DNA of 64,000 nucleotides, from positions 129,203,544 through 129,267,543 of the forward strand of contig OW121852.1 of assembly GCA_933228895.1 (NCBI GenBank). Reading direction: 5' to 3'. Positions 10,950-22,560 of the stretch are shown here, one piece after another; within the stretch, counting starts at the first letter, position 1, and each line of letters starts with the position of its first letter. This stretch comes from Platycnemis pennipes (lineage: Eukaryota > Arthropoda > Insecta > Odonata > Platycnemididae). The notes under the pieces were generated by a model. That model was given only the letters and a program-made list of their open reading frames with translations, was not told the DNA's origin and ran no database searches. The position numbers were made by a program, and so were the translations under genes.

Positions 10950-11420
10950 CACATTTATTATAATTCAACAAATTAATCTAGCATTTTTTTGTCTATAAAT
11001 CTCAAACAATAAACATCATCTCCAAGTATTTTATCGAAAAGAAGAATAAATACACATAGTCACTATGGACTTAGAAATAGATTTGCACTGAATTAACTAT
11101 GATTGCCACTATTGACGGTGAAGCCACTATCAATAGTTACTGAAAGGAACCAAACCAGTAGATGTTTCCACTATCGGGCTCTTATGGGAGTGGGTGCGCC
11201 CAGATGAGAACATCGCTTGACAGGCAGCTCCAAGGCAGTCTTTTTGCTGATGCGTCTCTGAGGAGCAGATGTGGACTGCCTATTACCCTTTGACCTGGCA
11301 AGGGTACCACTACTGTGAGCAATATTCACGGCTGCCTCTTTTTCATCCCCATCTCACTCTCTCAACTTTGTTGGGAGAGATTGCAAATGCACAGCGTGAA
11401 AACATAATGGCTCCGGAGGA
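10950..11420 (-). other. Candidate terminal exon and 3' UTR of the Rab gene
   Basis: Downstream of Rab exon 4, the minus strand has an open frame from 11353 to a TAG at 11173-11171. Its product is rich in Ser, Lys and Arg and contains KRCSHLGAPTPIRAR at the end. An AATAAA lies about 210 nt further on (complement at 10959-10954). This is the composition and layout expected of a Rab hypervariable tail exon. However, no acceptor with a good pyrimidine tract gives the needed phase 0 into this frame, and the usual double-cysteine prenylation end is not seen. Other frames here would also splice. The junction is unresolved. Confidence 0.3.
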
Positions 11421-11504
11421 CAGTACCTAGAACCTTTCAGTCCTCAAAATTTTCCATTGGCTGCTGAAAAACATCTCAGTCTCTACCCACTATTTGTCCG
11501 TTGA

Positions 11505-11800
11505 ATGGCAATACTAAAGATTAAAAGAAAATGTCCGAAGATTAGAAAATCCAAATGCCAAATTAATCATGGAAAAAACGATATCTCCGAAACCAGTTTT
11601 TCGATTGTCAAAGGCAATCATCAATGGGGAGAGCAAGGCAAAACAGGTCAGAACCTGTCGGAAGTCAAGCGGAGAGTGAGTGTGGAACCCGATTCGAATT
11701 CGATCGAAAAACCGGTTTCAGAGATATCTTTTTTCCAAAATTAATTTGGCATTTGGATTTTCTAGTCTTCGGATATTTTAATTTAAGCCAAATTAGAAGA
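11505..11800. mobile_element. MITE with long inverted repeats
   Basis: About 85 bp at 11521-11606 (includes GATTAGAAAATCCAAATGCC and GATATCTCCGAAACCAG) recur inverted at 11701-11783 at roughly 90 percent identity by eye. The unpaired centre is about 95 bp. The whole unit can fold into one hairpin, as snap-back MITEs do. It lies in the 3' part of the Rab gene. Confidence 0.65.
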
Positions 11801-12329
11801 TCCCATTATTTCATCTAATACCAAAGATTATTTGTAGTCTTAAACACCTGGTTATCCTAATGAATTCTGCAGTTATAAGCCATTGGGCAGTCAGCTACAC
11901 ATTTCAATAACACCTTCATCCAGTAACACATGCATGAACCTGTCAAAGATTCCTTTTACCTGAACAGCATTACAAATCAATTATCAATTTGAGAGCATCT
12001 TACACAAAGGGAAAAAAGGCTCCATTACAAGGCAGATGATAAAGATAGGAAAAGGAAATACTAAAATTCCACCTAAAAACTTATTGTAGCACGATTTGGG
12101 TTTCGTCACAGTGCAGCATCATCATGTTTCCTGTTTTTTCCAGGACACCTGATGATGCTGAAACCCGGGTTGTGCAATGAAAAGTTTGTGTGTGGAATTG
12201 CAGTATTTTCTTTTCCTATCTTCACAATGGATACATTCCACAGAGTTACACCTGAAACTGTGATCTTCATGCAGATGATAAGTATAAATTGAAAAACTGA
12301 ATTCATAATTATTTGAAGTTACTTCTTAC
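11801..12329. other. Rab gene intron or 3' region with an inverted SINE-tail pair
   Basis: CATGATGATGCTGCACTGTG (minus strand, from about 12128) and CCTGATGATGCTGAAACCC (plus strand, from about 12147) are two copies of the same short motif in opposite directions. Both are followed by GAAACCC and TGTGC/CGTGC text. They look like two SINE tails placed head to head. Nothing else was recognised. Confidence 0.35.
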
Positions 12330-12455
12330 CTTCCTCGCAAGTTTCTCAAATAAATGTGATATTCCTGCACCTTCCTTAATGGTGGTTTCTATGAAGAGAG
12401 CCTGATTGCTATTTGAAAACTTAAGTCCTTCCATCCGTGTCACCTCACGATTTTC
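12330..12455 (-). CDS. Rab-like small GTPase, exon 4 (G5 box and helix 5)
   Basis: The minus-strand exon is bounded by AG at 12457-12456 and the donor GTAAGA just below 12330. It has 42 codons and enters and leaves in phase 0, continuing directly from exon 3 (which ends GNKLDL). The peptide begins ENREVTRMEGLKFS and ends SHLFEKLARK. REV after the G4 box, ETTIK (the G5 box, usually ETSAK) and LFEKLA are the standard landmarks of this part of a Rab. Ser to Thr and Ala to Ile in G5 are unusual but conservative. The hypervariable tail would be in a later exon. Confidence 0.85.
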
Positions 12456-14170
12456 CTGGTATCAAAAATTTGAAAACCAATTAACCACTTTTGAAAATCA
12501 ACTTTTTTCAAGCTATGGAAGACAAAATATTTTATAGTCCATTATTTACATGTTTCCAGATTGAATCTAGTTTTATTTCACACACAGTTATACACTGGCT
12601 ACATATTACCCTCAAATATTGTCACATAAAGAAACAAACCAACTTAGAGAACAAATGTAGGTGAATTGGAGGGGTGGGTGGGTAGGGGGCTCCTGGAGCC
12701 CATCTCGGCACTACTTCAGATCCGTTGTGCCAACCCGCATTTAACCTGCCCGCCACTTACAAACAGGGGACAAGGGCACCACGGTAGAGGTAATGAAAGG
12801 TGTCACCTATCAAATCTGTCTCGGCCCAACATTGCTAAACTTCAGTGATCTGATGGGAACCAGTATTAACTTGGCTAGGCCTTTGCCAACCACATACGTA
12901 TATTTCCATTTAGAATTTACCTATTAGGTACCACTAGTTTCAACCCATAGGAGTCATCTTCAGGTACAAGTTATGATTTTAGTGTTGTTGGTATACATAT
13001 GTACACCCGTCCACCATAAAATGTTACCACATCAGAGCCGAAATTTTTCTAAGTCTCGAGTTGACAGTGATTTGACAATGCTGCATAACGGATTCCCTCT
13101 GGCCGAGCCTGGAGAAGCTCTAACCGAAACCAAACCTCCCCTCCCCCCTCCTTTCCATCTTTAGCAGAAGGGACTAAGGGATTACTGAACGGTCAGTCTT
13201 TTTATATCCTAAAGAAAATGGGCGGGCACCCCATGGTCATTTTTTCCGACTAGCGCTGCACGACATATGAAGTCTGAACACATCTCTACATTTACCGTCG
13301 CATGGTGATCGGTAATCGAAAAGCTGGACAAAATTCCTAAAGAGCTTTCTTTGAGGTATAGACTTGAAACTTCACGCAAATACTCAGAAATGATTGCTCA
13401 TTTAGGAATATTGCATCATTTGACATAATTCTCATCTTTTAGTCAGATACAGGGGCTCAAACATTACCAAATTTCCAAATAAACACCTGAACTAATTTTT
13501 CTCCGAATGTCTTCCAAGTTAAGTTGATAGTGACATTGTGTGAGGAATTTCAAAGAATAGCATGATCTATTAACACAAGGCTTTGCCTTTAAATTACCTA
13601 AGCTTAAAATATTTTTTAAGCATTTTAGTGCAATTCCATTAAATATTGTCAGATGCTGTTCTCAGATAAAATGTTTACAAAATGTACAGAATATCTTGCG
13701 TTTTTGGGAGAGACCTGTAAAGTGACTTATATTAGAGCACTCGTTGAAGACTCACAAGCAAGAAACTGAAGAGAAATAAAAAATAAATCTGCGGCACCAA
13801 AAAATACATATGATTTTCTGATCGCATGTCCGGGGTCTGGCTCCGTGTGGCGGTGTGTGGAAGTGCCGTGACTCGCTTACATTGTTCCCTAAGGCTTACC
13901 AATTCGTTGTTTTTCAGCTGTACTCATTGTCACTAACATCCACTGACTATGTTGATGAAATCGCAAGAATATTGAATCGTTCGACCGGATAAGTTTACGT
14001 GGAATCACGTTAACTTATTTTTCTTTGCGTACACTCTGGGAACATACTTCTTATTCATGCCCATCAGTTATTGAAAAGAGTGGAGTCTTTCTTTGGCCCA
14101 TGTAACATTCCAGAAATACACTAATTTTTCTTTCGAATTCCTTTCGCCCCCCTCTTTTTATTCACGTGGC
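12456..14170. other. Rab intron 3 (part), no other gene seen
   Basis: Unique-looking AT-rich DNA. The plus-strand open frames around 12666-12848 and 12973-13164 have low-complexity or Pro-rich text and no domain. Confidence 0.45.
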
Positions 14171-14296
14171 AAGAATGCATTACAGGGAGAGTGCCAAAGA
14201 TACGGGATGAAGATAAATAAGAATAAAACGAAAGTAATGCGATTTTCAAGAACAAAAAGGGCCAGTATAACTATAAATGTAGGAGGTCAGAGGTAA
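14170..14296 (+). pseudogene. Short LINE reverse transcriptase remnant
   Basis: The plus-strand text LQGECQRYGMKINKNKTKVM followed by RFSRTKRA is typical of the region after the catalytic box in RTE/Jockey-type reverse transcriptases, where the strand-resolving lysines of NKTK sit. Only about 40 codons remain. It is cut off by the palindromes that begin at 14322. Confidence 0.65.
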
Positions 14297-14321
14297 CATT
14301 TCACTGTGGATGGGTGTACAC

Positions 14322-14409
14322 GTACACAAGTAAGGTACGTTACCTTACTTGTGTACCGTACTTGTGTACCGTACCCCCAACCTACGTCCACAAGTACGTA
14401 GGTTGGGGG
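14322..14409. repeat. Two adjacent perfect palindromes
   Basis: GTACACAAGTAAGGTA (14322-14337) pairs perfectly with 14341-14356 across a 3-nt loop. CCCCCAACCTACGT (14374-14387) pairs perfectly with 14396-14409 across an 8-nt loop. Between them the first arm is partly repeated directly (CTTGTGTACC twice). The two hairpins stand side by side at the broken end of a LINE remnant. Confidence 0.85.
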
Positions 14410-15780
14410 AAAGGAATGGCGTTGTTGAAACCAAAAGGTGGGAAGGGGGTGAGGGGGTGTTAATGGAGCAGAGGGGAAGGCTCACTGCTGAGGGTCAGGA
14501 ATGCTTATCCCTCAAGGAATGGGAGGCCTACGGAAGTGGGGAGTGACTCACAAATACATTATCATTCACTTCTTAAATTACACTTATTCTATGATATTGC
14601 TAAAGAAATAAAACAGGTAAAAAGAGAAGAATACTTCATAGTTTAGGAGAATGGAATGTTATCATCTGCAAAGGTCACGATATAGAATAACTGAATTTTG
14701 AATTGCAACTAATAAACAAAAAAAACATAAATAACAACGATATGGAATAACTGAATTGAAAATTTTGAATTGGAAAAGTGGAAATGTAGAATGTATGATG
14801 AATATTTATTTACTTTATGTACTATTAATATTTAATTTATCATTATTTCATTTATAATTATTTATTTAGTTAACAACAGGTGTTCATTTTATTGTGCATG
14901 TAAGTTTCACTACAAAAAACGTCCTGGCTTTGACCACTCCCAGCAGAAGAAAAGCAGGGAGTGTAGGATGTTAGAGAATGACTGTTAACACCACGTTCAA
15001 CTGAGAATTTCTGAGCTGTGATAATTTTTGCAGATGATTATTAATACAGGTTTACCAGAGCTTAGCGACTCTAATACAACTGTAAGTTCAGGCAATGAAT
15101 ATTCCTTCTGCCTCGCTATGTAAACAATATTCATATTACGTCAACAAAAGCACTGCTGCAGCAAAAATTAACATTTGTTTCTCTAATAAACTGGGATTCC
15201 TCAATCCAAATTATTTGCATGCTATGAATATATTTCTGATGGAGCACAAATCACAATTAATAAGTTCTATTTTCTTTGGTGAAGGAAACCTCCCTGTTCA
15301 ATATAGTCGTTTTCCAATAGTTTGTATCAAGGAGATGACTAGAATGCTTTATCTCTTCACACTTAAAAATTAACTTGCTCCTTTTCTCCTCTAAATTCCT
15401 AAAAAAAACTCCTTGAGAACTCTCTGGTAACCCTGATGACCTCCAACGACAAGTCATGAACTGCCTACATCAATGTCTGCGGTGAGCTTAAGTGATTTAC
15501 TTCGGTTGTTCCTTAAAACAAAGAGCAGTAACTATTATGCACTATTAACACTCAATGGCCATGACCCAAACGTGGCCAATTTTGAGAATTACACATCCCA
15601 TTGCTTTATAACTACCGGTAACTCTCATTTAACATGCCAAATTAAACAGATTCGTGCTAAGTGAAAACTGAAAATCCCTTACGGACATTGTAATTCATAC
15701 ATAAAATACACTAAGAATAAATATGGACCTAGTAAAGGACATCGGCCAAGCTTAATATTTTTTTTTCATGAGTGATATAT
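14410..15780. other. Rab intron 3 (part), no gene seen
   Basis: G-rich text at 14405-14540 is followed by AT-rich DNA. Open frames at 15095-15373 and 15473-15664 (plus) have no recognisable domain. Confidence 0.45.
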
Positions 15781-15785
15781 AACCC

Positions 15786-18722
15786 CTCAAGCACGTAGGA
15801 CATTTAATTAAATCCCATCCCAGTGGCCGCAGGATATTGAAATGACTACACCTTTTTGTCATTGTATCATTCAATAAATTATAACTTTCAATATAGGTAA
15901 CATACCAATCTTTTTGAAAATTTTTGTGAACTTTTGCAAAACTATGTTTTAGTGTACGCTAAATTTTAAATGAATTGGATCAACATTTATCATTATTTCC
16001 CTCATTCTCTCTATACAATGTATACGTTCTAAGTTTTTAAAGTGTTATTTTTTTCATTTTTTTAATCGATCTTTATTGTTCATACTATGCAATATTTTTT
16101 GCAGAAAATTGTATGAACTTCATTATCGTACGGTTACTTTCGATATGATTACCCGTATCAAAAACATAAACATTCATAACATAATCTATTTCTTCAGCTC
16201 TGAAAGATTATGACCTATTCATTTTATGCAGAAATTGACGTTTTGTGGTGTAAAATGTTAGTGCGGAATTATATTTATATGACGTTACCTTACTAATTCT
16301 GCTTCGTGTGATAAGGTTCAAAGCAATCCAAGCACAAACTTGCTGCACACGATTCACAAAAGTAAGCGCTGTCTCTTCTTTTCCCGTGCTTTGTACACAC
16401 TGCACACCTCTTTTGGGGCATTGCTTTCTTCCCAGTTGTGGGAAAAATCTTCAGAAAATGTCTCTCTGTAAGCCGTGGAACTAAATTATCTAAAAAGTGA
16501 CGGCCTGGTGCACATTGTCTGCCTACAGTAGCATATTTCAAAAATATTTCCCCTACCAGCTGTATATGTAAGGATATGTGGTCTAATTTTTATTTGCATT
16601 TTTCCTGTGAATAACATAAGAATTTAGGACTGCTATATTCTATAATCTCCTAAACAACTTCATATACCACTTTCTATGTCGTTTTTTTTTCAATCAAGTA
16701 CGTATGCAACAACTGGTCCTTGAGATCCACCCCGCCCATGAATTTGTTGTAGTCCAACACACAACTTGGCTTTCGGGTCTCTTTTTTGCCTTTGGATACT
16801 GTTCTCATTTTGTCACTGTGGAATTTTGAGATCATGGAGACAATTTTTTTGTCCCTCCATATGAAAACAGCAACAGGCCCAGAATGTTGTCCACACATTT
16901 CGCCCCTTTGCAATTTCTTCTCTGCCACGATTTTTCGAACATCCATTATGTTCAACCTCAATGTTCCAACACAATCAGTCATGTATTTACTTTTCCGTAG
17001 TGTTGCAAGGACAGGAGAATTATAAAAATTATCCAACCAAATGCATCGTCCTTGATTTAGCAGTGGTTCAATCAGGTGTAAAACTATTGAAGTTGTTTTG
17101 TTTGTGTTAGCTGGAGTGATTTTTGAGGGAAATACAGTATCTTTTCCTGTGTACACCAGAAACGACCATAGGTAGCCGGTATATGCATCACAAAGCTAAT
17201 AGGTCTTGATTCCAAACTTTGATGCCTTCAGAGGAATGTACTGCTTGAAGGACAGCTTACCCTTCCATATAATCAATTGAAATGTTGCAATTTGGAAAAA
17301 AATGTGTCTGAAATTTTTCATTTAGATGTTCAATTATGGGAATTTTTTTTTTAGCTTTAGAGGACTCTGTTGATATTCTTCCCCATTGTTGTTGAAATGA
17401 AGGAATTTACAATTTATCTCGAATCAGTCTCTTGAAATTACATCCGCAAAACCTGGAGTTGATATAGCTCTCTTTGAGGAAAAGTATACTCAAAGTGCTG
17501 GCTTCTGAACAATTCCCATGAGCATGAATAGTCCTAAGGTTATGTATAATTCTTCTGCTGTCACAGGTTTCCAAGCATTTATTCTTGACTTTCGGGAAAA
17601 GAGGGGCTCACTACATGAAATCTGTTACTCAGCATAACGATTCATTTTTAAAACAATTTCACGAACGAATTTCTCGTCAAAAAATAACAGAAAAATATCC
17701 ACTGAATTGGACAAAGTTTTGGCCACGCCTTGGAGTCCAAAACCACCAACAAATGTATCTCTGTTACCTAAATAATTTTTTATACCCTCCCATACCAAGG
17801 TTTCGGCTTCATCTGCATCCTTAACTTCATCGTAAATTGGCTGGAGTGAATCCATTTCAGAGCAATCATTGATGTAATTTTCTTCGTCACTTTCTGAACT
17901 TGCACTGTCATCAGAATCACTTGCAAGTAATACTTGTTTTTTCCTCGTCACTTGGAAATGGTAGTCTTTTTCTACTTGTGGAAGCCATTATAGGAGTACA
18001 TATATATAAAAACTGCTTGCTAGAAGTGCACAAGAGGAAAATGATATCGCACTGTACGAAAGGACACTACACACCATGGAGGGTTCCAGTGGACTGAACA
18101 ACTTGGTTTCGAAACTCCTTCGAGGGATGAGTAAAGATTTGGACGGGGCCCAGTTTATGCTGACTGTTTATAGAGACTCTTATCTTCAATGATTATGGAC
18201 TATGAATGAAGGAGCAAAGAAACGCAGAGCAAAGCACATGGCCCTTTCATTTGGGACTGACGTGACGAAGAAAACATTCATTGGGCTCGAGGTGATGATG
18301 CACAAGGGAAGGACATCGAGAGAAGGCAGAGAACTCATGAGGAAGATATCGTATCTCATGCACGAAAGTAGCTGACCCTTCTTGATGTCTCACCACTAGA
18401 ATAGGCATATAGTTTCAAGGTAGTTAGGAAGGAGGAACGTAAGGACTGGAAAGATCAAATTCATTTACTCTCGGGTTTGGAAGGAAATTTAATTGCAAAG
18501 TTAAAAAACAACTAAAGGGCTAAAAATGTTGCGTATTTTACTATGCGAAGAATAAATATATCTACACAATATACAGTAAAAAAATAGGACTAAATATGCA
18601 ATTTCAGACCGACAAAAATTATTATATTCGGCAGTTCAGCAAGCATACTGGGTACGCATGATGGTGACATACAGTGATTTAAACATGCGTACTGGTTATG
18701 TAGGATGGCGTAGATGGGTTAA
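15786..18722 (-). mobile_element. Decayed piggyBac-family element
   Basis: The minus-strand transposase is in pieces. The acidic N-terminus starts at 17951 (SDSDDSASSESDEEN). A DDE core part at 17156-16674 has CIWLDNFYNSPVLATL (second Asp) and FMGGVDLKDQLLHTY (third Asp region). A cysteine-rich C-terminal domain lies at 16480-16330 (RCAVCTKHGKRRDSAYFCES, then CASLCLDCF), as in many piggyBac transposases. Stops and frameshifts separate the pieces and the first catalytic Asp region is not preserved. Possible ends are AACCCCTCAAGCACGTAGG near 15781 and, on the opposite strand, TTAACCCATCTACGCC near 18722. These match only weakly, so the borders are tentative. Confidence 0.75.
18000..18370 (+). 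pseudogene. Unrecognised coding-like stretch with one internal stop
   Basis: A plus-strand frame runs from about 18026, through a Met at 18077, to a TGA near 18372. It is interrupted only by one TGA near 18191. Peptide text includes LLRGMSKDLDGAQFMLTVYR before the stop and KKRRAKHMALSFGTDVTKKT after it. The composition is that of a soluble helical protein. I do not recognise the family. An AG acceptor precedes the frame near 18023, so it may be one exon of a retained host fragment or cargo lying inside the presumed piggyBac borders. Confidence 0.35.
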
Positions 18723-19001
18723 GAAGACATGTTTTCATGACAACAATTTTTGGAAATCCTAGAGTACCTGGTGTTGATAAAATGTACAAACCCACAATAG
18801 TCTTTGCCACTGGTAGAAGAGAAAAATCAGTCCTCAAGTCCTTAGCAAGTCATAGATGTCGCAATGGTGGAATGATGAAGGGACTGAAGGGGAGAGAACT
18901 GAGTGGACGTCATCACAGATTCCAAATGGCTTGCAGCATAGTTGACATCGATGCCTCAATGCTATCCTACTCACTGTGTATTTCATTCAATTTAGGTCAG
19001 C
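18380..19001. other. Rab intron 3 (part), no gene seen
   Basis: AT-rich sequence. The open frame 18737-19054 (plus) has no recognisable domain. Confidence 0.4.
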
Positions 19002-19926
19002 GTTTCATTACAGCTCAAGGTTTAGTCTCAAGTAGATGCCTTTTTCTGAAATGAAAACTTTGTAAACAATGCATACAGGCTGATGCCATTCCCTTTTCAG
19101 TGCTCAACAAAAGTGATGGAGCAACACAAAGTAGGTTTTCATACCGTGATGGATTTGTTCCACAGAGTAATGGTATATGAATGGAATTCTTTCACCAGTG
19201 CTACTGTGCCTACCCCATACCAAAGACAGAGTTCGGGATCAACCCACCCACTCATTGATCTGTGCAAAGTGTTGGTTTCCTTTTTGCATCACTATGTTCA
19301 TCAGAGAAAAAAGGTTTTCTACCCCTGGAATTGAACTAAGGACCTTTGGCTGGCGATTCCTGATCCCAAAGGTGATTTCAGGGGGAACTATTATTAGGTC
19401 ATTGTTTCATTACAGCTCAAGGTTTAGTCTCAAGTAGATGCCTTTTTCTGAAATGAAAACTTTGTAAACAATGCATACAGGCTGATGCCATGCCGTTTTC
19501 AGTGCTCAACAAAAGTGATGGAGCAACACAAAGTAGGTTTTCATACCGTGATGGATTTTTTCTTCAGAGTAATGGTATTTGAATGGAATTCTTTCACCAG
19601 TGCTACTGTGCCTACCCCATACCAAAGACAGAGTTCGGGATCAACCCACCCACTCCATCTATGCGAAGTGTTGGTTTTCTTTTTGCATCACTAAGTTCAA
19701 GAGGAAAAAGGTTTTATCATTATCATCAAGGGCCAACAATCCTAGGATTGGTTTGACGCAGCACTCCACTCAATTCTTCTATCGGCCAACCTCTTCATAT
19801 TGATATAACTACTCTCTTCACGACCTGTTCCATGTAACCCATATGAGGCCTGCCTTTTCCACAGGACTGGAATTGAACCAGGGACCTTTGGCTTGCGATT
19901 CCTGATCCCAAAGGTGATTTTATAGG
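19002..19926. repeat. 402-bp direct duplication, second copy interrupted by an RTE fragment
   Basis: Unit 1 (19002-19403) and unit 2 (from 19404) both start GTTTCATTACAGCTCAAGG and share nearly the whole text, including ACCAAAGACAGAGTTCGGGA. Both end with CTGATCCCAAAGGTGATTT. Unit 2 contains an extra piece at about 19716-19854 from the 3' end of the RTE family. Each unit carries GGTTCAATTCC-like text on the minus strand (a Pol III B-box look), so the unit may derive from a tRNA-related SINE. Confidence 0.8.
19716..19854 (-). mobile_element. RTE 3'-end fragment
   Basis: The minus-strand text matches the 3' end of the RTE copy at 5.8 kb, including CCAATCCTAGGATTGTTG and the peptide ADRRIEW. 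It ends in a GATGATAATGAT tail. It is only about 140 bp, as expected of an extreme 5' truncation. It sits within GGTTTT...TTTTCC of the second duplication unit, which dates it after the duplication. Confidence 0.8.
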
Positions 19927-20930
19927 ACCTTGGGATGGTCAGATCCAAAGATACATGGATGTTTTATTTCACTAGGATCCAAAACCAGATCCAAAGACAG
20001 TAAAATCAGATCTGGATTTGAGATTTTAAATGTTCGCGGCTTGGCAATTGAAGCGCTCTGTAAATGGAACATAGGCAAGGTAGATATTGGCAAGGCGAGG
20101 TTGTGTAACTCGGATCACGAAATTAGATGAAAATAATTCCGTGGATCTATAAGCAAAATAAAGAAATATGTGTTTTGGCTTTTTTTTCCTCAGGCCTGGT
20201 ATCTGGAGAAAAAAATAAGTAGAATGCCACGCAAATATCCTACATTCACCAGACTATGGGGGACGAGAGCTAGTGCACTGCAGGTTGCAAAGTTCGTACC
20301 TCATCATAATTTCCTTTTTTCTTTCAGTCACAGCATTGAAAACTTTATTATCTTCCATTTCCAACTCTTAATTGTGAATACTCACTTTTTCACACTTTCA
20401 TCATTTAAATTAGATATAAAAAAATGTATTTTTCTCAAAAATTAGGGATGCTTGGATCCGATATGTCGGATCCAAAGATCGGTGGGTCTTTCATTTTCAT
20501 TCACTACTGAAATTGGATCCAAAGACACAGTGTAAATTCGGATCCAGATCAGAGGTTTTAAAATTTCACCGCTTAGCGATTGATACATCCCACGAATGAA
20601 ATGTAGTCATGGTAGATACTGACAAGGAGAGGTTGTGTAACTCGGATTATGAAATTAGGTGAAAATTATTCCTGTACCACAACAGCAGAACATCCAGAAA
20701 TACACATCCCATTCTTTTTCTCTAGTCTGGGATACACAACAAAATAATTAAGTGGGTAGCCTACATATTCCAGACTCACAGGAACCGATGTGGTGCAGAT
20801 GTTAACAATGAGAGGTAGTGTACTGTAGGTCCCACGTTCAATCCTCAAAATGGTTTAAATTTTTTCTTTCAGTCACTGTATTGAAAACTTTATCATCTTC
20901 AATACTTACTAGGGGCAAAAATGCTTCTAA
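19927..20930. repeat. Two diverged copies of a roughly 500-bp repeat
   Basis: Copy A (about 19940-20350) and copy B (about 20470-20910) share, in the same order, GGATCCAAAGA motifs, AGGTTGTGTAACTCGGAT, CTTTCAGTCAC and TTGAAAACTTTAT. Copy B ends with CACGTTCAATCCTC, a Pol III B-box look, after a GTGGTGCAGATGTTAAC A-box-like text. These are probably old SINE-like or MITE-like repeats (20457: GGATCCGATATGTCGGATCC palindrome). Confidence 0.6.
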
Positions 20931-21564
20931 GCATATCTTTTTGTTGCCAAGAATGAAGTTTAATCCACAGTCTAAACAATCTCTAGTAATCACCATAAAT
21001 ACCGTTGAGCTGCACATAAACTTGACAAAAGTACCATTTTCCATGAAAAGTAATACTAGGTGCTGATGTGCTGAGCCCCAACAGTGATCCTTCCCCACTG
21101 CCCCAAGTAAATACGAAATTTTCCCATAATTTTGACAAGTCGCAGTCATGAGGAGTTCCACTATCAAAGAATGACATGGAATCCATAGGAAGAGGTTTCA
21201 ATATTAATCCAAATAAACACTGATATATATTAGCTAATGTAGATAGAAATCAGGAGCGTAAAGGAGAAGAATATAGTGAGAAAACTTGTTTCCACTACAG
21301 ACCAAGGCTATGGGTCAAAATGGCCCATAACCATCCTTCTACGTTAAACTAAAATTTAAAAATTGCACTACAATAATTATGGAATTGTCTTTCTATTCAA
21401 GTTAAATATAGATAAAGTGCACCAAGTCACAACATTTCAAAATTATCAAATAATAAATCATTAACTAAATTTTGTTCAAAGAATGGGTGACAACCGACCC
21501 TCCCAACCTTCTCGTGATAGTATTTTACAAACTAGAATATAAACCACCTCAAATAAATACTTAC
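20931..21564. other. Rab intron 3 (part), no gene seen
   Basis: Minus-strand open frames near 20838-21201 overlap each other and have no recognisable domain. The rest is AT-rich. Confidence 0.4.
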
Positions 21565-21753
21565 TAGATCCAATTTATTTCCAACTATGATTACTTTGAC
21601 AGTTTCCAAGGCATAACATCTTATACATTCCAACCAATATGGGAGTTTCTCAAATGAGCTCCTCTTCGTAATGTCATACACCAAAACAGCTCCTTCTGCA
21701 TTACGGAAGTACTGAGGGAAAAGTGCATTGAATTTTTCTTGACCAGATGTGTC
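21565..21753 (-). CDS. Rab-like small GTPase, exon 3 (switch II to G4 box)
   Basis: The minus-strand exon has an AG acceptor at 21755-21754 (preceded by TTTTAATTCC) and a GTAAGT donor just below 21565. It holds 63 codons, phase 0 at both ends. The peptide starts DTSGQEKF (the G3/switch II motif, usually DTAGQERF), then has YFRNAEGAVLVYDIT, a hallmark Rab stretch, and FEKLPYWLE. It ends VIIVGNKLDL, the G4 box NKxD. The preceding exon ends in Trp, giving the canonical W-D-T-x-G-Q. No stop or frameshift is present. The spacing and the FxxLPxWL text are most like the Rab30/Rab19 neighbourhood, but subfamily assignment by eye is not secure. Confidence 0.9.
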
Positions 21754-21766
21754 CTGGAATTAAAAT

Positions 21767-22560
21767 GAGAATATTTTTTCAGTTGAAATCTGACTTAAGC
21801 CAGATTTTAACTGAATTTTTCTAGCTTGAGCCATATTTGAACTGGAAAAAAAAATATTTCCACCTTCCACACCAAATGTCTTTTCATTGGAAAAAAAACT
21901 CCCATTTAGTTCTGTCATCTCAAAGTCCTTTATTTCCCAGGTTCTCTATGCATGATATTTCCATATTTTCCACCAAAATTTTTTACCGATACTAGTTCAT
22001 CATTCACAAAACATCGCAGTACTCTGTTCCTGAGTAATGGTTCTTGATGAATAACAATTTTAAATATCATTAACGTTTGCTGGTGAAAGATTGCCTTTAT
22101 ATGATCTGTTTAGTTATAAAAATTTACACTCACTTACAAAGAAAACTTATACAATAATACACTCCTCTTTTGACTTACACTAGGCCTTTAGCATATCATG
22201 CACGTGGACTATGACATTGGAAACCCATATGCGAGGTTAACAGGTTCCACTTACTTCAATAAATTTAAAATGCGGTAATCTAACAATAAGTGAGGAGTTA
22301 TATTGTACAATTCATCTTCAATAATTTCTATGCAAAGTGTAAGAAAGAAATGAAAGATCACGTTAGGAACTTGAAATGTCAGGCCATTTTAGTCTGTCGC
22401 ATGAAATCAGTCATCATATTGCGTGCGTCGTGAAAAAGATGGAGGGGAAGGATGAGGGCACACGCTCTCGACGATTCCAAGCGATCATAATATTTAACTA
22501 AAATTGTTCAAGATCCATATCTTTAAAACCAAACACAATATTGTCGGCAATTACAGAGGG
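21767..22560. other. Rab intron 2 (part), no gene seen
   Basis: AT-rich intronic DNA. No exon or repeat was recognised. Confidence 0.45.

Noticed and set aside
16786..17025. Plus-strand ORF of 79 codons
   Set aside because: Antisense of the piggyBac transposase core.
19083..19803. Repeated plus-strand ORFs as a small paralogous gene pair
   Set aside because: They arise from the 402-bp direct duplication and contain no domain; the second is broken by an RTE fragment.
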